A stretch of DNA of 64,000 nucleotides from an uncultured Verrucomicrobiae bacterium (GCA_937775205.1 CALKBX010000009.1:124001-188000); one strand, 5' to 3'. Positions 47,488 through 56,106 are shown, numbered from the stretch's first letter. The notes: generated by a model from the sequence alone, not told the origin. Numbers and translations: made by a program.

Positions 47488-48828
47488 ATGGGAGCGAATT
47501 TACAGTTTTTAGTTATGCTTGGCTTATCCATTCTCCGCATCATTCAGGTTGGCTTCAAAGGGCTTCGGCTGCACAAACTGCGCAGCGGTCTGACGATGCT
47601 TGGAATGATCATTGGTGTGTGGGCGGTTATCACACTGGTCGCCATAGGGGAAGGGGCCAGCCACGATGCGCAGGAGGCGATCAAGGCACTGGGGGCGCAA
47701 AATGTCATCATTCGAAGCATCAGACCCCCTTCGATGAATGCCCAAATGCAGGGGGATTGGGAAAGTTTCTTCCGTCGGTGGATGGCGATCTATGGACTCA
47801 AGAATACGGACGCAACTCGCATAAGAGAAACCGTGCCGGGAGTGAAGCGCGTGTTGCCTATTTTGAATAAGCGACTGAATGTCGTGCACGGAAGCCGTGA
47901 AGTGGATTGTCAACTGATCGGCACCTATCCCTATTACCCGGAATTCACACAATCCAAAATTATCGCCGGGCAATTCCTGAATGAGGCCGAGGAAAACAGT
48001 AAGGCTTCCTCCTGTGTGATTTCTCTGGAACTGGCGCAGAGACTATTCTCCGGACACAATCCACTCATGGAAAAGGTGATCGTGCGAGGCTATGAATCCT
48101 CACAGGTTTTTCAGGTCAAGGGCATTTTGGAGGAGCGTGCTGATACTGAGAAATTGCCGCAACTGCCCGACGCTATGGGCCATACAATTGCCGCCAACAT
48201 TTATATCCCCTTATCTACTTTTAAGTCATTGTACGGCGTTAGGAATGTTGATCGCAGTGTGGGTAGACTTAAATTGGAGAGCGTGGAACTCTCGGAGATT
48301 CGCGTGGAGTTCGACTCTGTTGAGCAGGTGATTCCGTCATTGCCGATGCTCATTGAAGCTTTGCAGACTGGTCGTGCTGAGAGGGATTTTGAGATTGTGG
48401 TTCCTATTAAAGAGCTCAACACCCTCAAGGCGCAAAAGGCGCGTGACACCCGCATGCTTCTTTACATCGCCTGCATCTCGCTGTTGGTGGGCGGTATAGG
48501 CATAATGAACATCATGCTGGCCACCGTCACTGAACGCACACAGGAGATTGGTATCCGTCGCGCACTGGGAGCCAAGAAGACGGACATAACCGTACAGTTT
48601 TTGGTGGAAGCCCTGATACTCTGTCTGATTGGTGGTTCCATTGGTGTTTTAGGTGGTTTAGCTTTTGCCGCATTCCGGCACAACATTCTACACACAACGA
48701 CCATCATTACTGAATGGTCGGTACTTATCGCTTTTGGCTTGTCGGTGGCGGTGGGGCTGACCTTCGGCCTGTGGCCAGCAATCAAGGCGGCCTCACTCGA
48801 TCCCATTGAGGCCCTGCGGCACACGTAG
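47488..48828 (+). CDS. MacB/FtsX-type ABC permease 3 (tandem duplicate of permease 2)
   Basis: The start is ATG 47488 or 47515 (446 or 437 residues). The protein repeats the permease 2 layout: 'LRSGLTMLGMIIGVWAVITL', 'GEGASHDAQEAIKALGAQN', 'VPIKELNTLKAQKARDTR' and the end '[11 protein letters not shown]'. Differences concentrate in the periplasmic domain, for instance an added 'PSMNAQMQGDWESFFRRWM' segment. Permeases 2 and 3 might form a heterodimer, which is inference. Confidence 0.88.
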   Translation: MGANLQFLVMLGLSILRIIQVGFKGLRLHKLRSGLTMLGMIIGVWAVITLVAIGEGASHDAQEAIKALGAQNVIIRSIRPPSMNAQMQGDWESFFRRWMAIYGLKNTDATRIRETVPGVKRVLPILNKRLNVVHGSREVDCQLIGTYPYYPEFTQSKIIAGQFLNEAEENSKASSCVISLELAQRLFSGHNPLMEKVIVRGYESSQVFQVKGILEERADTEKLPQLPDAMGHTIAANIYIPLSTFKSLYGVRNVDRSVGRLKLESVELSEIRVEFDSVEQVIPSLPMLIEALQTGRAERDFEIVVPIKELNTLKAQKARDTRMLLYIACISLLVGGIGIMNIMLATVTERTQEIGIRRALGAKKTDITVQFLVEALILCLIGGSIGVLGGLAFAAFRHNILHTTTIITEWSVLIAFGLSVAVGLTFGLWPAIKAASLDPIEALRHT

Positions 48829-48892
48829 GTCCGCCTTGACGTATAAAATTTCGATTAAAACCACCGGTCGCGCGTCCAACTTGCTCCTAAAT

Positions 48893-50593
48893 ATGATGAC
48901 GAATTATTCCTTTAAACTTTTTGGCATTCTTTTGTTGGTCGCGGTGTTGCTAGCCGGCTGCGAAGCGGCCAAGTTCCGTGACGCTGCTGATGATGAAGTA
49001 TACGGCATTTTGAAACAACGAGGAAGCGACGTATTGGGTGTGGAGCAGGATTACGGCATCGGCACCGAATGGAGCGGTCGCGCGCCGGACGCCATTCCGC
49101 CCGCGGAAATCATCACCGCGCGTTTCAACGACCACGCCCGCGTGCTCACCCTCGAGGCCGCGCTGGAGATGGCAGTCACGAACAACCGTGCTTATCAATT
49201 GCAAAAAGAGACACTTTATCTTTCCGCATTGTCGCTCACCGGAACGCGGCATAAATTTGTGTGGCAGCCCACAAAGAGCACGGCGGACCTCGGCCTTGGC
49301 CGTGACTCAAGCAAGGGCCTCAAGGGCGATTCAGATCTCGATCTCACGTTCACTAAACTGTTCAAAACCGGCGGCACGCTCACCGCGTCGTTGGCGAACG
49401 ACCTCGTGCTGTATTTCAACGGCAAACCCAAGGTGCCGGACATCACCCTGAAGCTCACCCAACCGCTGCTGCGCGGTGCCGGCCGCGCCATTGCCGAGGA
49501 AGTGCTTACGCAGGCGGAGCGCGATGTGGTTTATGCGGTGCGCAATTTCAGCCATTACCAAAAAACGTTCGCCATCGAGACGGTGTCCGAATATTTCCGC
49601 ATTCTCCAAAAAAAGGATTCGGTCCGCAACAGCTACAGCAATTACCAAAATCTGCAGGCTTCCCGCGCGCGCGCGGAGGCGATGGTGGCCGCGCAGCGAT
49701 TGCCGAAGTTTCAGGTGGATCAGGCGCGCCAAGAGGAACTGTCTTCCCGCGTAAAATATCTTGCCGCCGTGGAGAGCTATCGCGCGGCGCTGGATGCCTT
49801 CAAGCAACGGCTCGGGCTACCGTTGGGCGAGGATCTCAAGCTCGACGACGCTGCCCTGCGCGAGTTGGTGCAGCGCGGCCTCACGCCGCTGGATCTCAAC
49901 GCGCGCAACGGCTATCTCATCGCCGTCACTAATCGATTGGATATGCTAAACCAAATTGATAAGTACGAGGACTCGCAGCGCAAAGTGCGCGTGGCGGCGG
50001 ATAACCTCCAACCGAGCCTCAACCTCGTGGTCGATGCTTCGCTGACCAAACAATTTTACAGTTCATTTTCGCCGGAAGAATTCGCCGCCAACGCCGGGCT
50101 GCAACTGGGCTTGCCGTTCGATAAATTAACCGAGCGCAACGCCTACCGTACGAGTCTCATTAGTTTTGAAAAACAACTGCGCTCTCTCGCGACAGAATTG
50201 GACGGATTGCGCGAGGACATCCGACAAGGCGTTCGGCAACTCGCTCAACAGCGCGAAAATTATTTCATCCAGCAAAACGCCCTCGCCCTCGCCGAACAGC
50301 GTGTGACCGTGATGCCGCTCCTGCTTGATGCGAATCAGGCGGACATCCGCGACCAACTCGAAGCACAGGCCGATCTCGTCAGCGCGCAAAACGCCGTGAC
50401 GAGCGCGATGGTCAATTATCACGTTGCGCGCTGGGAATTGTTGAAGGATTTAGGTATCATGCGCGTCGAAACCGGACAGTTTTGGCTGAAAAATCAGCCG
50501 ATTCCCGGTGTGCCCGCACCGGTCAATCCCGGTGTCGGTGTGCAATTGCCCAACGTGGTGACCCCTGGGCAGGTGTTTGGAAAACAGAAATAA
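48893..50593 (+). CDS. TolC/OprM-type outer membrane efflux lipoprotein 2
   Basis: The start is ATG 48893 (or 48896), chosen because 'FKLFGILLLVAVLLAGC' is then a perfect lipoprotein signal. The 566-residue protein mirrors TolC1: the extra segment 'AADDEVYGILKQRGSDVLG', then two OEP repeats ('NRAYQLQKETLYLSALSL', 'IRDQLEAQADLVSAQNAV') and a Pro-rich tail. It is followed after three bases by adaptor 3. It is a second outer-membrane channel in the cluster, possibly dedicated to adaptor 3 and permease 4. Confidence 0.85.
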   Translation: MMTNYSFKLFGILLLVAVLLAGCEAAKFRDAADDEVYGILKQRGSDVLGVEQDYGIGTEWSGRAPDAIPPAEIITARFNDHARVLTLEAALEMAVTNNRAYQLQKETLYLSALSLTGTRHKFVWQPTKSTADLGLGRDSSKGLKGDSDLDLTFTKLFKTGGTLTASLANDLVLYFNGKPKVPDITLKLTQPLLRGAGRAIAEEVLTQAERDVVYAVRNFSHYQKTFAIETVSEYFRILQKKDSVRNSYSNYQNLQASRARAEAMVAAQRLPKFQVDQARQEELSSRVKYLAAVESYRAALDAFKQRLGLPLGEDLKLDDAALRELVQRGLTPLDLNARNGYLIAVTNRLDMLNQIDKYEDSQRKVRVAADNLQPSLNLVVDASLTKQFYSSFSPEEFAANAGLQLGLPFDKLTERNAYRTSLISFEKQLRSLATELDGLREDIRQGVRQLAQQRENYFIQQNALALAEQRVTVMPLLLDANQADIRDQLEAQADLVSAQNAVTSAMVNYHVARWELLKDLGIMRVETGQFWLKNQPIPGVPAPVNPGVGVQLPNVVTPGQVFGKQK

Positions 50594-50596
50594 AAA

Positions 50597-52297
50597 ATGG
50601 CCAAAGCTAAAGCATTTATCAAACGCCATCCGGCATGGACCACGGTGATCATCGTGCTGCTCGCCGGCGTGTTCATGGGTGCAAAATGGATGGAGCCTGC
50701 GGACGATTCGGCGCAGGTGATGCAGTTTGCGACCGCCAAGCGCGGCGACCTGCGCGTGACGGTGACCGAAGGCGGCTCACTCGATTCCACCCGCAAGATC
50801 AACCTCCGCTGCGAACTTGATGGTGGAGGGACCATCGTGGAGTTGGTGAATGAGGGCACCTATGTGAAAGGTCCGCGTGAACATCAGCCGGAGGCAGGCG
50901 ATACATTGCAAATCCTCACCGAAACCTATCTATCCCTTGCTCAGCCCCCGAGCGGCAAGGAGCCGCCCACTCCGCTGCAAATAAAAGCACTGGAGGAATC
51001 CATTCGCCGGATCAACCCCGAAGTGGATTGGGACAATTTGAGCCCCGGCCAAACAATTTTTTTGCCGGGCGATTTGTTGGTGAAGTTTGAGGACGGCCTA
51101 TTGCGTGAGCGGATTTTTGGCCAAACCAAGTCCGTGGAGGATGCCGAGCGGGACTTGGGAAACGCAAAAAAAGATTTGGCGCTGCGCAAGATTGAAACCG
51201 CCGAGGCGGATCGGCAGGCAGAACTTAATGTGGAATTCGCGGAACAGGATTTGCAAAAATACATCGAAGGCACCGCGCCGCTGGCCCGTTTGGCGTTAAA
51301 GGGCGACATTGATATTGCAGAGGAGGAAATTAAGCGCGCTGAAGACCGCCTCGTGAGCACCAAAAAACTCCGCACCAAGGGCTACGCCACCGACCTCGAG
51401 GTGGAGACAGATGAGCTAACCATTCAAAAACAGAACAACCTCATCACCAAATATCGCAAACAGATGGACTTGCTGGAGCGGTTTGACATTCCGCAAACGA
51501 CCAAGCGCTGCCAGTCCAAGCTAGCCCAAGTACGCGTGAGTGAAATGCGTATGATCGAAAAATCTCGAGCTATCGTGGAAAACCAAACCGAGACTGTCGC
51601 CCGACGCAAAGCCGGGCTTCAGGCCCAGCGCGATAAGCTGGAATTGTATCAGGTTCAACTCATCAAGACCGAGATGCGTGCCCCGCAGGATGGCCTCGTG
51701 ATTTTCGCGCGCAGTTCGTCGCGCTACAATGAAACCTACATCAAACTCGGCGCGGATATTCGCAAGGGCTACAACGTCATCGATTTGCCGGACGTGAGCG
51801 AATTGATGGCGGTTGTGCAAGTGCACGAATCTTACGTGCGCCACCTTCGCAACGGCCTGAAGGCGGTGGTAAAAATCGATTCGTTGCCGGAAAAGGAATT
51901 CGCTGGCGTCGTTCGCTTGGTGGCTCCCACGCCCGATCAACGGCGGCGTTACTATGAAAACATTGCCGTTTACGACACGCACGTGTGGATTGAGGACACG
52001 CACAATCAATTGCCCAAGGACCTCAAGCCGGGCGTTTCCGCGCGCGCCGAGATTGTCATCGCCGAGCTGGAAAATGTACTCAAGATTCCCGTGCAATGCG
52101 TCACCACCCGGCGCGGCCAAAAGGTGGTGCAGGTGAAGCGCGGCGAATTGGTGGAAACGGTTCCCGTGGAAACCGGCCAGTTCAACGACCGCTTCATCGA
52201 AATCCGCAAGGGCCTTGCCGCGGGCGATCAGGTTTCGCTGTCGCCGAAAATCGCCGAGTCTTCGAAGTCCGGCCAAGGCAAAACGCAAGCGCGCTAA
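50597..52297 (+). CDS. HlyD/MacA-type membrane fusion protein 3 with inserted LysM
   Basis: The 566-residue protein has an N-terminal anchor ('TTVIIVLLAGVFMGAKW'). The lipoyl halves 'VNEGTYVKGP' and 'PGDLLVKFEDG' flank a LysM-like insert (residues 95-157: 'QPEAGDTLQILTETY', 'NLSPGQTIFLP') enlarged by about 18 residues in its middle. Coiled hairpin 165-365, then beta-barrel and membrane-proximal domains up to 555. It lacks the C-terminal helical and EF-hand extensions of the other adaptors. It sits three bases after TolC2. Confidence 0.85.
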   Translation: MAKAKAFIKRHPAWTTVIIVLLAGVFMGAKWMEPADDSAQVMQFATAKRGDLRVTVTEGGSLDSTRKINLRCELDGGGTIVELVNEGTYVKGPREHQPEAGDTLQILTETYLSLAQPPSGKEPPTPLQIKALEESIRRINPEVDWDNLSPGQTIFLPGDLLVKFEDGLLRERIFGQTKSVEDAERDLGNAKKDLALRKIETAEADRQAELNVEFAEQDLQKYIEGTAPLARLALKGDIDIAEEEIKRAEDRLVSTKKLRTKGYATDLEVETDELTIQKQNNLITKYRKQMDLLERFDIPQTTKRCQSKLAQVRVSEMRMIEKSRAIVENQTETVARRKAGLQAQRDKLELYQVQLIKTEMRAPQDGLVIFARSSSRYNETYIKLGADIRKGYNVIDLPDVSELMAVVQVHESYVRHLRNGLKAVVKIDSLPEKEFAGVVRLVAPTPDQRRRYYENIAVYDTHVWIEDTHNQLPKDLKPGVSARAEIVIAELENVLKIPVQCVTTRRGQKVVQVKRGELVETVPVETGQFNDRFIEIRKGLAAGDQVSLSPKIAESSKSGQGKTQAR

Positions 52298-52307
52298 GCC
52301 CGCCGCG

Positions 52308-53585
52308 ATGAATCTCATCCGTGTCATTCACTTGGGCATCAAAAGCTTGATGCTGCACAAGATGCGTTCGTTGCTCACAATGCTGGGCATCATCTTTGGC
52401 GTGTGCTCGGTGATCGCGATGCTCGCCATTGGCGAGGGTGCCAGCTACGAGGCGCAGGAAGCCATTCGCGCGCTCGGCAGCCGCAACGTCATCATCCGCA
52501 GCGTGCCTCCACCCAAAGGGCAGTCCACCGCCGACACGGTACGAACCTACACCGCCAACTATGGCCTCAAACTTTCCGACGTGCAGTTGCTGAAAGAAAC
52601 CCTGCACCCGCGTATCACGGACACGCTGGCCAAGCGGCGCTATCGGATGAGCGTGCGCGTTGGGCGCGTGGAAGTTTCCGGCACCATTTGGGGCACGCAA
52701 CCCAACCACCTGCGCATGAGCCAAATGGAAATGCTGGCGGGCCGGTTCCTGCTCGCCACCGATGCCAATGCCAACGTGTGTGTGATCACCGATTCCCTAG
52801 CCGCCAAACTCTTTCCCATTTCCGATCCGCTCCAGGGCGAAGTGAAGCTGAACAACCGGCAGATTTTTCGCGTGGTGGGCGTGGTGCGCGAAACTGCCGC
52901 CGCCAGCGCGCGCGCGCCGGGGCAGGACAATGCCGGCCGCGCGCTTGACGCCAACGTGTACATCCCCCTCGCCGCCGCGCACGCGCGCTTGGGCGTGCTG
53001 TTCACCGAACGCACCACCGGCGGTTCCCAACGCGAGCGCGTGGAGCTGCACGAACTGGTCATCGAATTGGCCGATGTTGATCAAGTGGAAGCCACTGTGC
53101 CCGCCATCCGCGCCGCGCTGAAAACTTCGCACGCGAAAGAGGACTACGAAATCATTGTGCCGCTCGAGCTGTTGCGGCAGGCGGAAGAAACCAAACGCAT
53201 TTTCAACATCGTCCTTGGCTCCATTGCCGGCATCAGCCTCATCGTCGGCGGCATTGGCATTATGAATATCATGCTCGCCACCGTCACCGAGCGCACGCGT
53301 GAGATCGGCATTCGTCGCGCGCTCGGCGCACAAAGGAGCCAGATCATCACGCAGTTCTTGGTGGAGACCGTCGTGCTTTCAATCGCCGGCGGTTTGGTGG
53401 GCGTAGTGCTTGGCGTTGCGTTGCCTATAGCAGTAGAACATTTTGCCGAAATGAAAACCATCGTCACCCTCCCCGCTGTGCTGCTTGCCTTCGGCATCTC
53501 TGCCGTGGTCGGCGTGGTATTCGGCGTGTACCCCGCTCGCCGTGCCGCCAACCTCGATCCCATCGAGGCCCTGAGGCACACTTAG
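52308..53585 (+). CDS. MacB/FtsX-type ABC permease 4
   Basis: The start at ATG 52308 gives 'MNLIRVIHLGIKSLMLHKMR', matching the other permeases; the frame is open further upstream but overlaps adaptor 3. The 425 residues include '[20 protein letters not shown]', '[20 protein letters not shown]' and the end '[11 protein letters not shown]'. It begins ten bases after adaptor 3 and is the last gene of the cluster. Its first helix is closer to permease 1 than to permeases 2 and 3. Confidence 0.88.
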   Translation: MNLIRVIHLGIKSLMLHKMRSLLTMLGIIFGVCSVIAMLAIGEGASYEAQEAIRALGSRNVIIRSVPPPKGQSTADTVRTYTANYGLKLSDVQLLKETLHPRITDTLAKRRYRMSVRVGRVEVSGTIWGTQPNHLRMSQMEMLAGRFLLATDANANVCVITDSLAAKLFPISDPLQGEVKLNNRQIFRVVGVVRETAAASARAPGQDNAGRALDANVYIPLAAAHARLGVLFTERTTGGSQRERVELHELVIELADVDQVEATVPAIRAALKTSHAKEDYEIIVPLELLRQAEETKRIFNIVLGSIAGISLIVGGIGIMNIMLATVTERTREIGIRRALGAQRSQIITQFLVETVVLSIAGGLVGVVLGVALPIAVEHFAEMKTIVTLPAVLLAFGISAVVGVVFGVYPARRAANLDPIEALRHT

Positions 53586-53600
53586 AGGTGAAAACCCATA

Positions 53601-53617
53601 TTGGCACATTAATTGCT
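53601..53617 (+). promoter_or_regulatory. Sigma-54 (RpoN) -24/-12 promoter
   Basis: TTGGCAC at 53601-53607, a five-base spacer and TTGCT at 53613-53617 match the sigma-54 consensus TGGCAC-N5-TTGCW, with exactly ten bases between the GG and GC dinucleotides. It drives the prepilin gene at 53762, leaving a leader of about 134 nt. An activator (bacterial enhancer-binding protein) would be needed; none is encoded in the window. Confidence 0.6.
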
Positions 53618-53681
53618 TTAATTGTGACTTAGGATGACTGCCACGAAAATTGTTGAGTTTTCCTAGTAAATTGTCGCTGGT

Positions 53682-53719
53682 GAGTGTGATTTCACGCAAT
53701 TTGAGTGAATCTCACGCAA
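53682..53719 (+). repeat. Two-copy direct repeat in the prepilin leader
   Basis: GAGTGTGATTTCACGCAA (53682-53699) is followed 21 bases later by GAGTGAATCTCACGCAA (53703-53719). The two copies differ by a base or two, and lie between the sigma-54 promoter and the start codon. This might be a protein or RNA binding site. Confidence 0.4.
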
Positions 53720-53761
53720 CACTGGCACCCCAACCTAAACTTTGCCATAAGGATCAACAAA

Positions 53762-54646
53762 ATGAAGAAACTCACAAAAAACGGATTCACGCTCATTGAG
53801 CTGCTGGTGGTCATCGCCATCATCGGCATTCTCGCCAGTATGTTGTTGCCGGTTTTGGCTAAGGCCAAGCAGAAGGCAAAAGACGTGATAGCGATGAACA
53901 ATATGAAGCAAATCGGACTCGCGTTCCAAATGTATGTGGGTGACAATGACGAAACATATCCCAAGGTGTACGGCGGCAACGGGGACGCAAGTAAGCCGAT
54001 GTGGTTAAACTATAAATTTCCCGAGGACAGTCAAATCGTGCAGTACCTCGGAACCAAAGATATCACGGAACTGGAGAGGCTCTTTGTGCATCCCAAAGAT
54101 CGCTTTCACAAAAGGCGAGGCTATAAATTCAGTTTCTCAATGAACGCTCGCCTGAGCGATCGTCCGGCGGTTTTCGCCAGCGCGCAAAATATGGCGGTGG
54201 TGTTGGAAGAGGCTTGCCAGCATGACCCCGCCGATCGCGTGAATGCCACGGACGGTTCGCAGAACAGCACCGGCTATCGTTGGGGCTGGCGCGCCGCCGC
54301 CATCGATCCCAAGACCGGCCAATACACCGGTGCCACCTGCACTGAGGTGGCCATCAATGATCCCTTCATGCTCGCCACTTGGAACAGCCGCCTCAAACTT
54401 TGCGATCCGGATACAGTGACCTTTCGCCATATGGATGATTTTCATCAATTGTTGGCGGACAAAAAAGCCGGCAAGCTGGATAAAGCGCGCATCCTTGAGG
54501 TGTGCAATACGCCGAGCGCCCACGTCATCTTTGCCGATTACCATGTGGGCCTTGCCTCGCGCACCGAGGCGAAAAACCCCGGCTACATGGAACCGGACAT
54601 GAATACAGCCGCCCTGCCAAATATCGGGTACGAAAAGAGCCGCTAA
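53762..54646 (+). CDS. Type II secretion-like prepilin (PVC-type, H-X9-DG-like)
   Basis: The start at 53762 gives a basic leader and cleavage site 'KNG|FTLIELLVVIAIIGILA', the class III signal. The body has the 'AMNNMKQIGLAFQMYVGDND' helix and, near the end, 'SAHVIFADYHVGLAS', a variant of the H-X9-DG box seen in the large pseudopilin families of Verrucomicrobiota and Lentisphaerota. The 294 residues would be processed by a prepilin peptidase and placed in the periplasm or outer surface. It is monocistronic, with a sigma-54 promoter upstream and a strong terminator downstream. Confidence 0.88.
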   Translation: MKKLTKNGFTLIELLVVIAIIGILASMLLPVLAKAKQKAKDVIAMNNMKQIGLAFQMYVGDNDETYPKVYGGNGDASKPMWLNYKFPEDSQIVQYLGTKDITELERLFVHPKDRFHKRRGYKFSFSMNARLSDRPAVFASAQNMAVVLEEACQHDPADRVNATDGSQNSTGYRWGWRAAAIDPKTGQYTGATCTEVAINDPFMLATWNSRLKLCDPDTVTFRHMDDFHQLLADKKAGKLDKARILEVCNTPSAHVIFADYHVGLASRTEAKNPGYMEPDMNTAALPNIGYEKSR

Positions 54647-54665
54647 CTTTCAGCATCCTGTCCAA

Positions 54666-54697
54666 GGCGGTCTCGCGTTTGCGAGGCCGTCTTTTTT
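54666..54697 (+). terminator. Rho-independent terminator after the prepilin gene
   Basis: An 11-bp stem (54666-54677 pairing with 54681-54691, two G-U pairs), a GTTT loop and a TTTTTT run at 54692-54697, 20 bases after the prepilin stop. Confidence 0.8.
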
Positions 54698-54742
54698 GCA
54701 AACCTTCCCGAAGCGGCGCGGAGAGGCTGTTCGTAAAGTAAG

Positions 54743-55126
54743 CTAGTCTTTCGGGAGCCCAACTTTAATGTTGTCGATTTGCATCAAGGCGTTGTTCTTG
54801 TCGGCACTGCTGAGCGTCTTGTTCAAATCCGCCAGCGCATCCACGAGGCTCCCGGCATTTTTCAATTCCTCGTTCTCTGCCGCCAGCGTCAGCCAGATGT
54901 ACGCTTTCAGGTTGTCCTGCTTCACATCTTCGGGCCCTTGATAATAGGTCATGCCCACGTTCATCATTTCGTGATGGTCGCCCTTGCGCGCGGCGGCTTC
55001 GGATTGCTTCAGCGTCGTGGCTGCGCTCTCCGAGTTTTCGACGTCCGAGCCGTCTTCGACGTCACAGCCAATACTCAGCGTGGCAAGGAGGCACACGGCT
55101 CCAATCAATTGTAGGGGATGTTTCAT
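54743..55126 (-). CDS. Small lipoprotein with a Sel1-like repeat
   Basis: The start at 55124-55126 gives 'MKHPLQLIGAVCLLATLSIGC', a lipoprotein signal. The 127-residue protein then has an acidic linker and 'MMNVGMTYYQGPEDVKQDNLK' with 'AYIWLTLAAENEE', which resembles one Sel1/TPR-like repeat. It converges with the prepilin gene. It probably sits on the outer membrane facing the periplasm; its partner is unknown. Confidence 0.65.
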   Translation of the reverse strand: MKHPLQLIGAVCLLATLSIGCDVEDGSDVENSESAATTLKQSEAAARKGDHHEMMNVGMTYYQGPEDVKQDNLKAYIWLTLAAENEELKNAGSLVDALADLNKTLSSADKNNALMQIDNIKVGLPKD

Positions 55127-55241
55127 TCTCCTGTGAGTATTGCCAAACACCTGCGTGTGACAAGAAAAAGCGAACTCGCCAAAAGCTGGATTTGGGATTT
55201 GACCCTCCCCGCTCCTTTACCTAGCATCGCCGCTCCACGTT

Positions 55242-56087
55242 ATGAGATTTGGCATTAACTCCTTTTTATTCACTTCGCCGTTTACGACGAAATCCACCAG
55301 CCTCTTTCCCAAGTTTGTGAAATGGGGCTTCGACACCATCGAAATTCCCATCGAGGCGCCGGAACACATCGACTCGGTGAAGGTTCGCAAGGCGCTCGAC
55401 AAACACGGGCTTGCTTGCGGCTCGGTGTGCGCGTGCATGGGCCCCGGGCGCGACTTTCGTGGTAGCGCCAAGGATCAGCGCGAGGCGATGAAATATTGCA
55501 AGGCGCTCATAGATCACATGGTAAACCTCGGCTGCCCGTCGCTCATTGGCCCCGTGTACAGCGTGGTCGGCAAGGCCGATGCCGTGGATCCGAAGGAGCA
55601 GAAACGCGAGTTTGCGTTGGTGGTGAAAAATCTTAAAGTGCTTTGCGCGTATGCCGAGAAAAAGGGCGTGCAGATTTGCGTGGAGCCGCTCAACCGGTTC
55701 GAGACTGACTTTCTCAACACCTGCGAAAAAGGACTGCGTCTCATCAAGGCGGTCAACAGCCCCGTGCTCAAGCTGCACCTCGATACCTTTCACATGAACA
55801 TCGAGGAAAAAAACCAGGCCGCCGCCATTCGCAAGGCCGGCAAATTGCTCGGCCATTTTCACGCCTGCGGTAGCGACCGCGGCACCCCAGGCAACGACCA
55901 CATTGACTGGACCCCCATCGTCAAGGCGCTCAAAGGGATCCGCTACAAGGGCGATGTGGTGATCGAGAGTTTCACCACTGATGTGAAGGTCATCGCCCGT
56001 GCGGCAGCCATCTGGCGGCGCATGGAGCCTACTCGCGAGGAAATCGCCGTGAAGGGCCTGAAGTTTTTGAAGAAAGCGTTCAAGTAA
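55242..56087 (+). CDS. Sugar isomerase/epimerase of the AP endonuclease 2 family
   Basis: The 281-residue TIM-barrel protein starts 'MRFGINSFLFTSPFT' and has the metal site residues of ketose 3-epimerases: 'ICVEPLNRFETDF', 'LHLDTFHMNIEEKN', 'GHFHACGSDRGTPG' and 'DVVIESF'. It likely epimerises or isomerises a free ketose or 3-keto sugar. It is 19 bp upstream of a DUF1080 gene and starts a catabolic unit with the next three genes. Confidence 0.85.
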   Translation: MRFGINSFLFTSPFTTKSTSLFPKFVKWGFDTIEIPIEAPEHIDSVKVRKALDKHGLACGSVCACMGPGRDFRGSAKDQREAMKYCKALIDHMVNLGCPSLIGPVYSVVGKADAVDPKEQKREFALVVKNLKVLCAYAEKKGVQICVEPLNRFETDFLNTCEKGLRLIKAVNSPVLKLHLDTFHMNIEEKNQAAAIRKAGKLLGHFHACGSDRGTPGNDHIDWTPIVKALKGIRYKGDVVIESFTTDVKVIARAAAIWRRMEPTREEIAVKGLKFLKKAFK

Positions 56088-56106
56088 ACCATCCAATTAA
56101 ATAACT

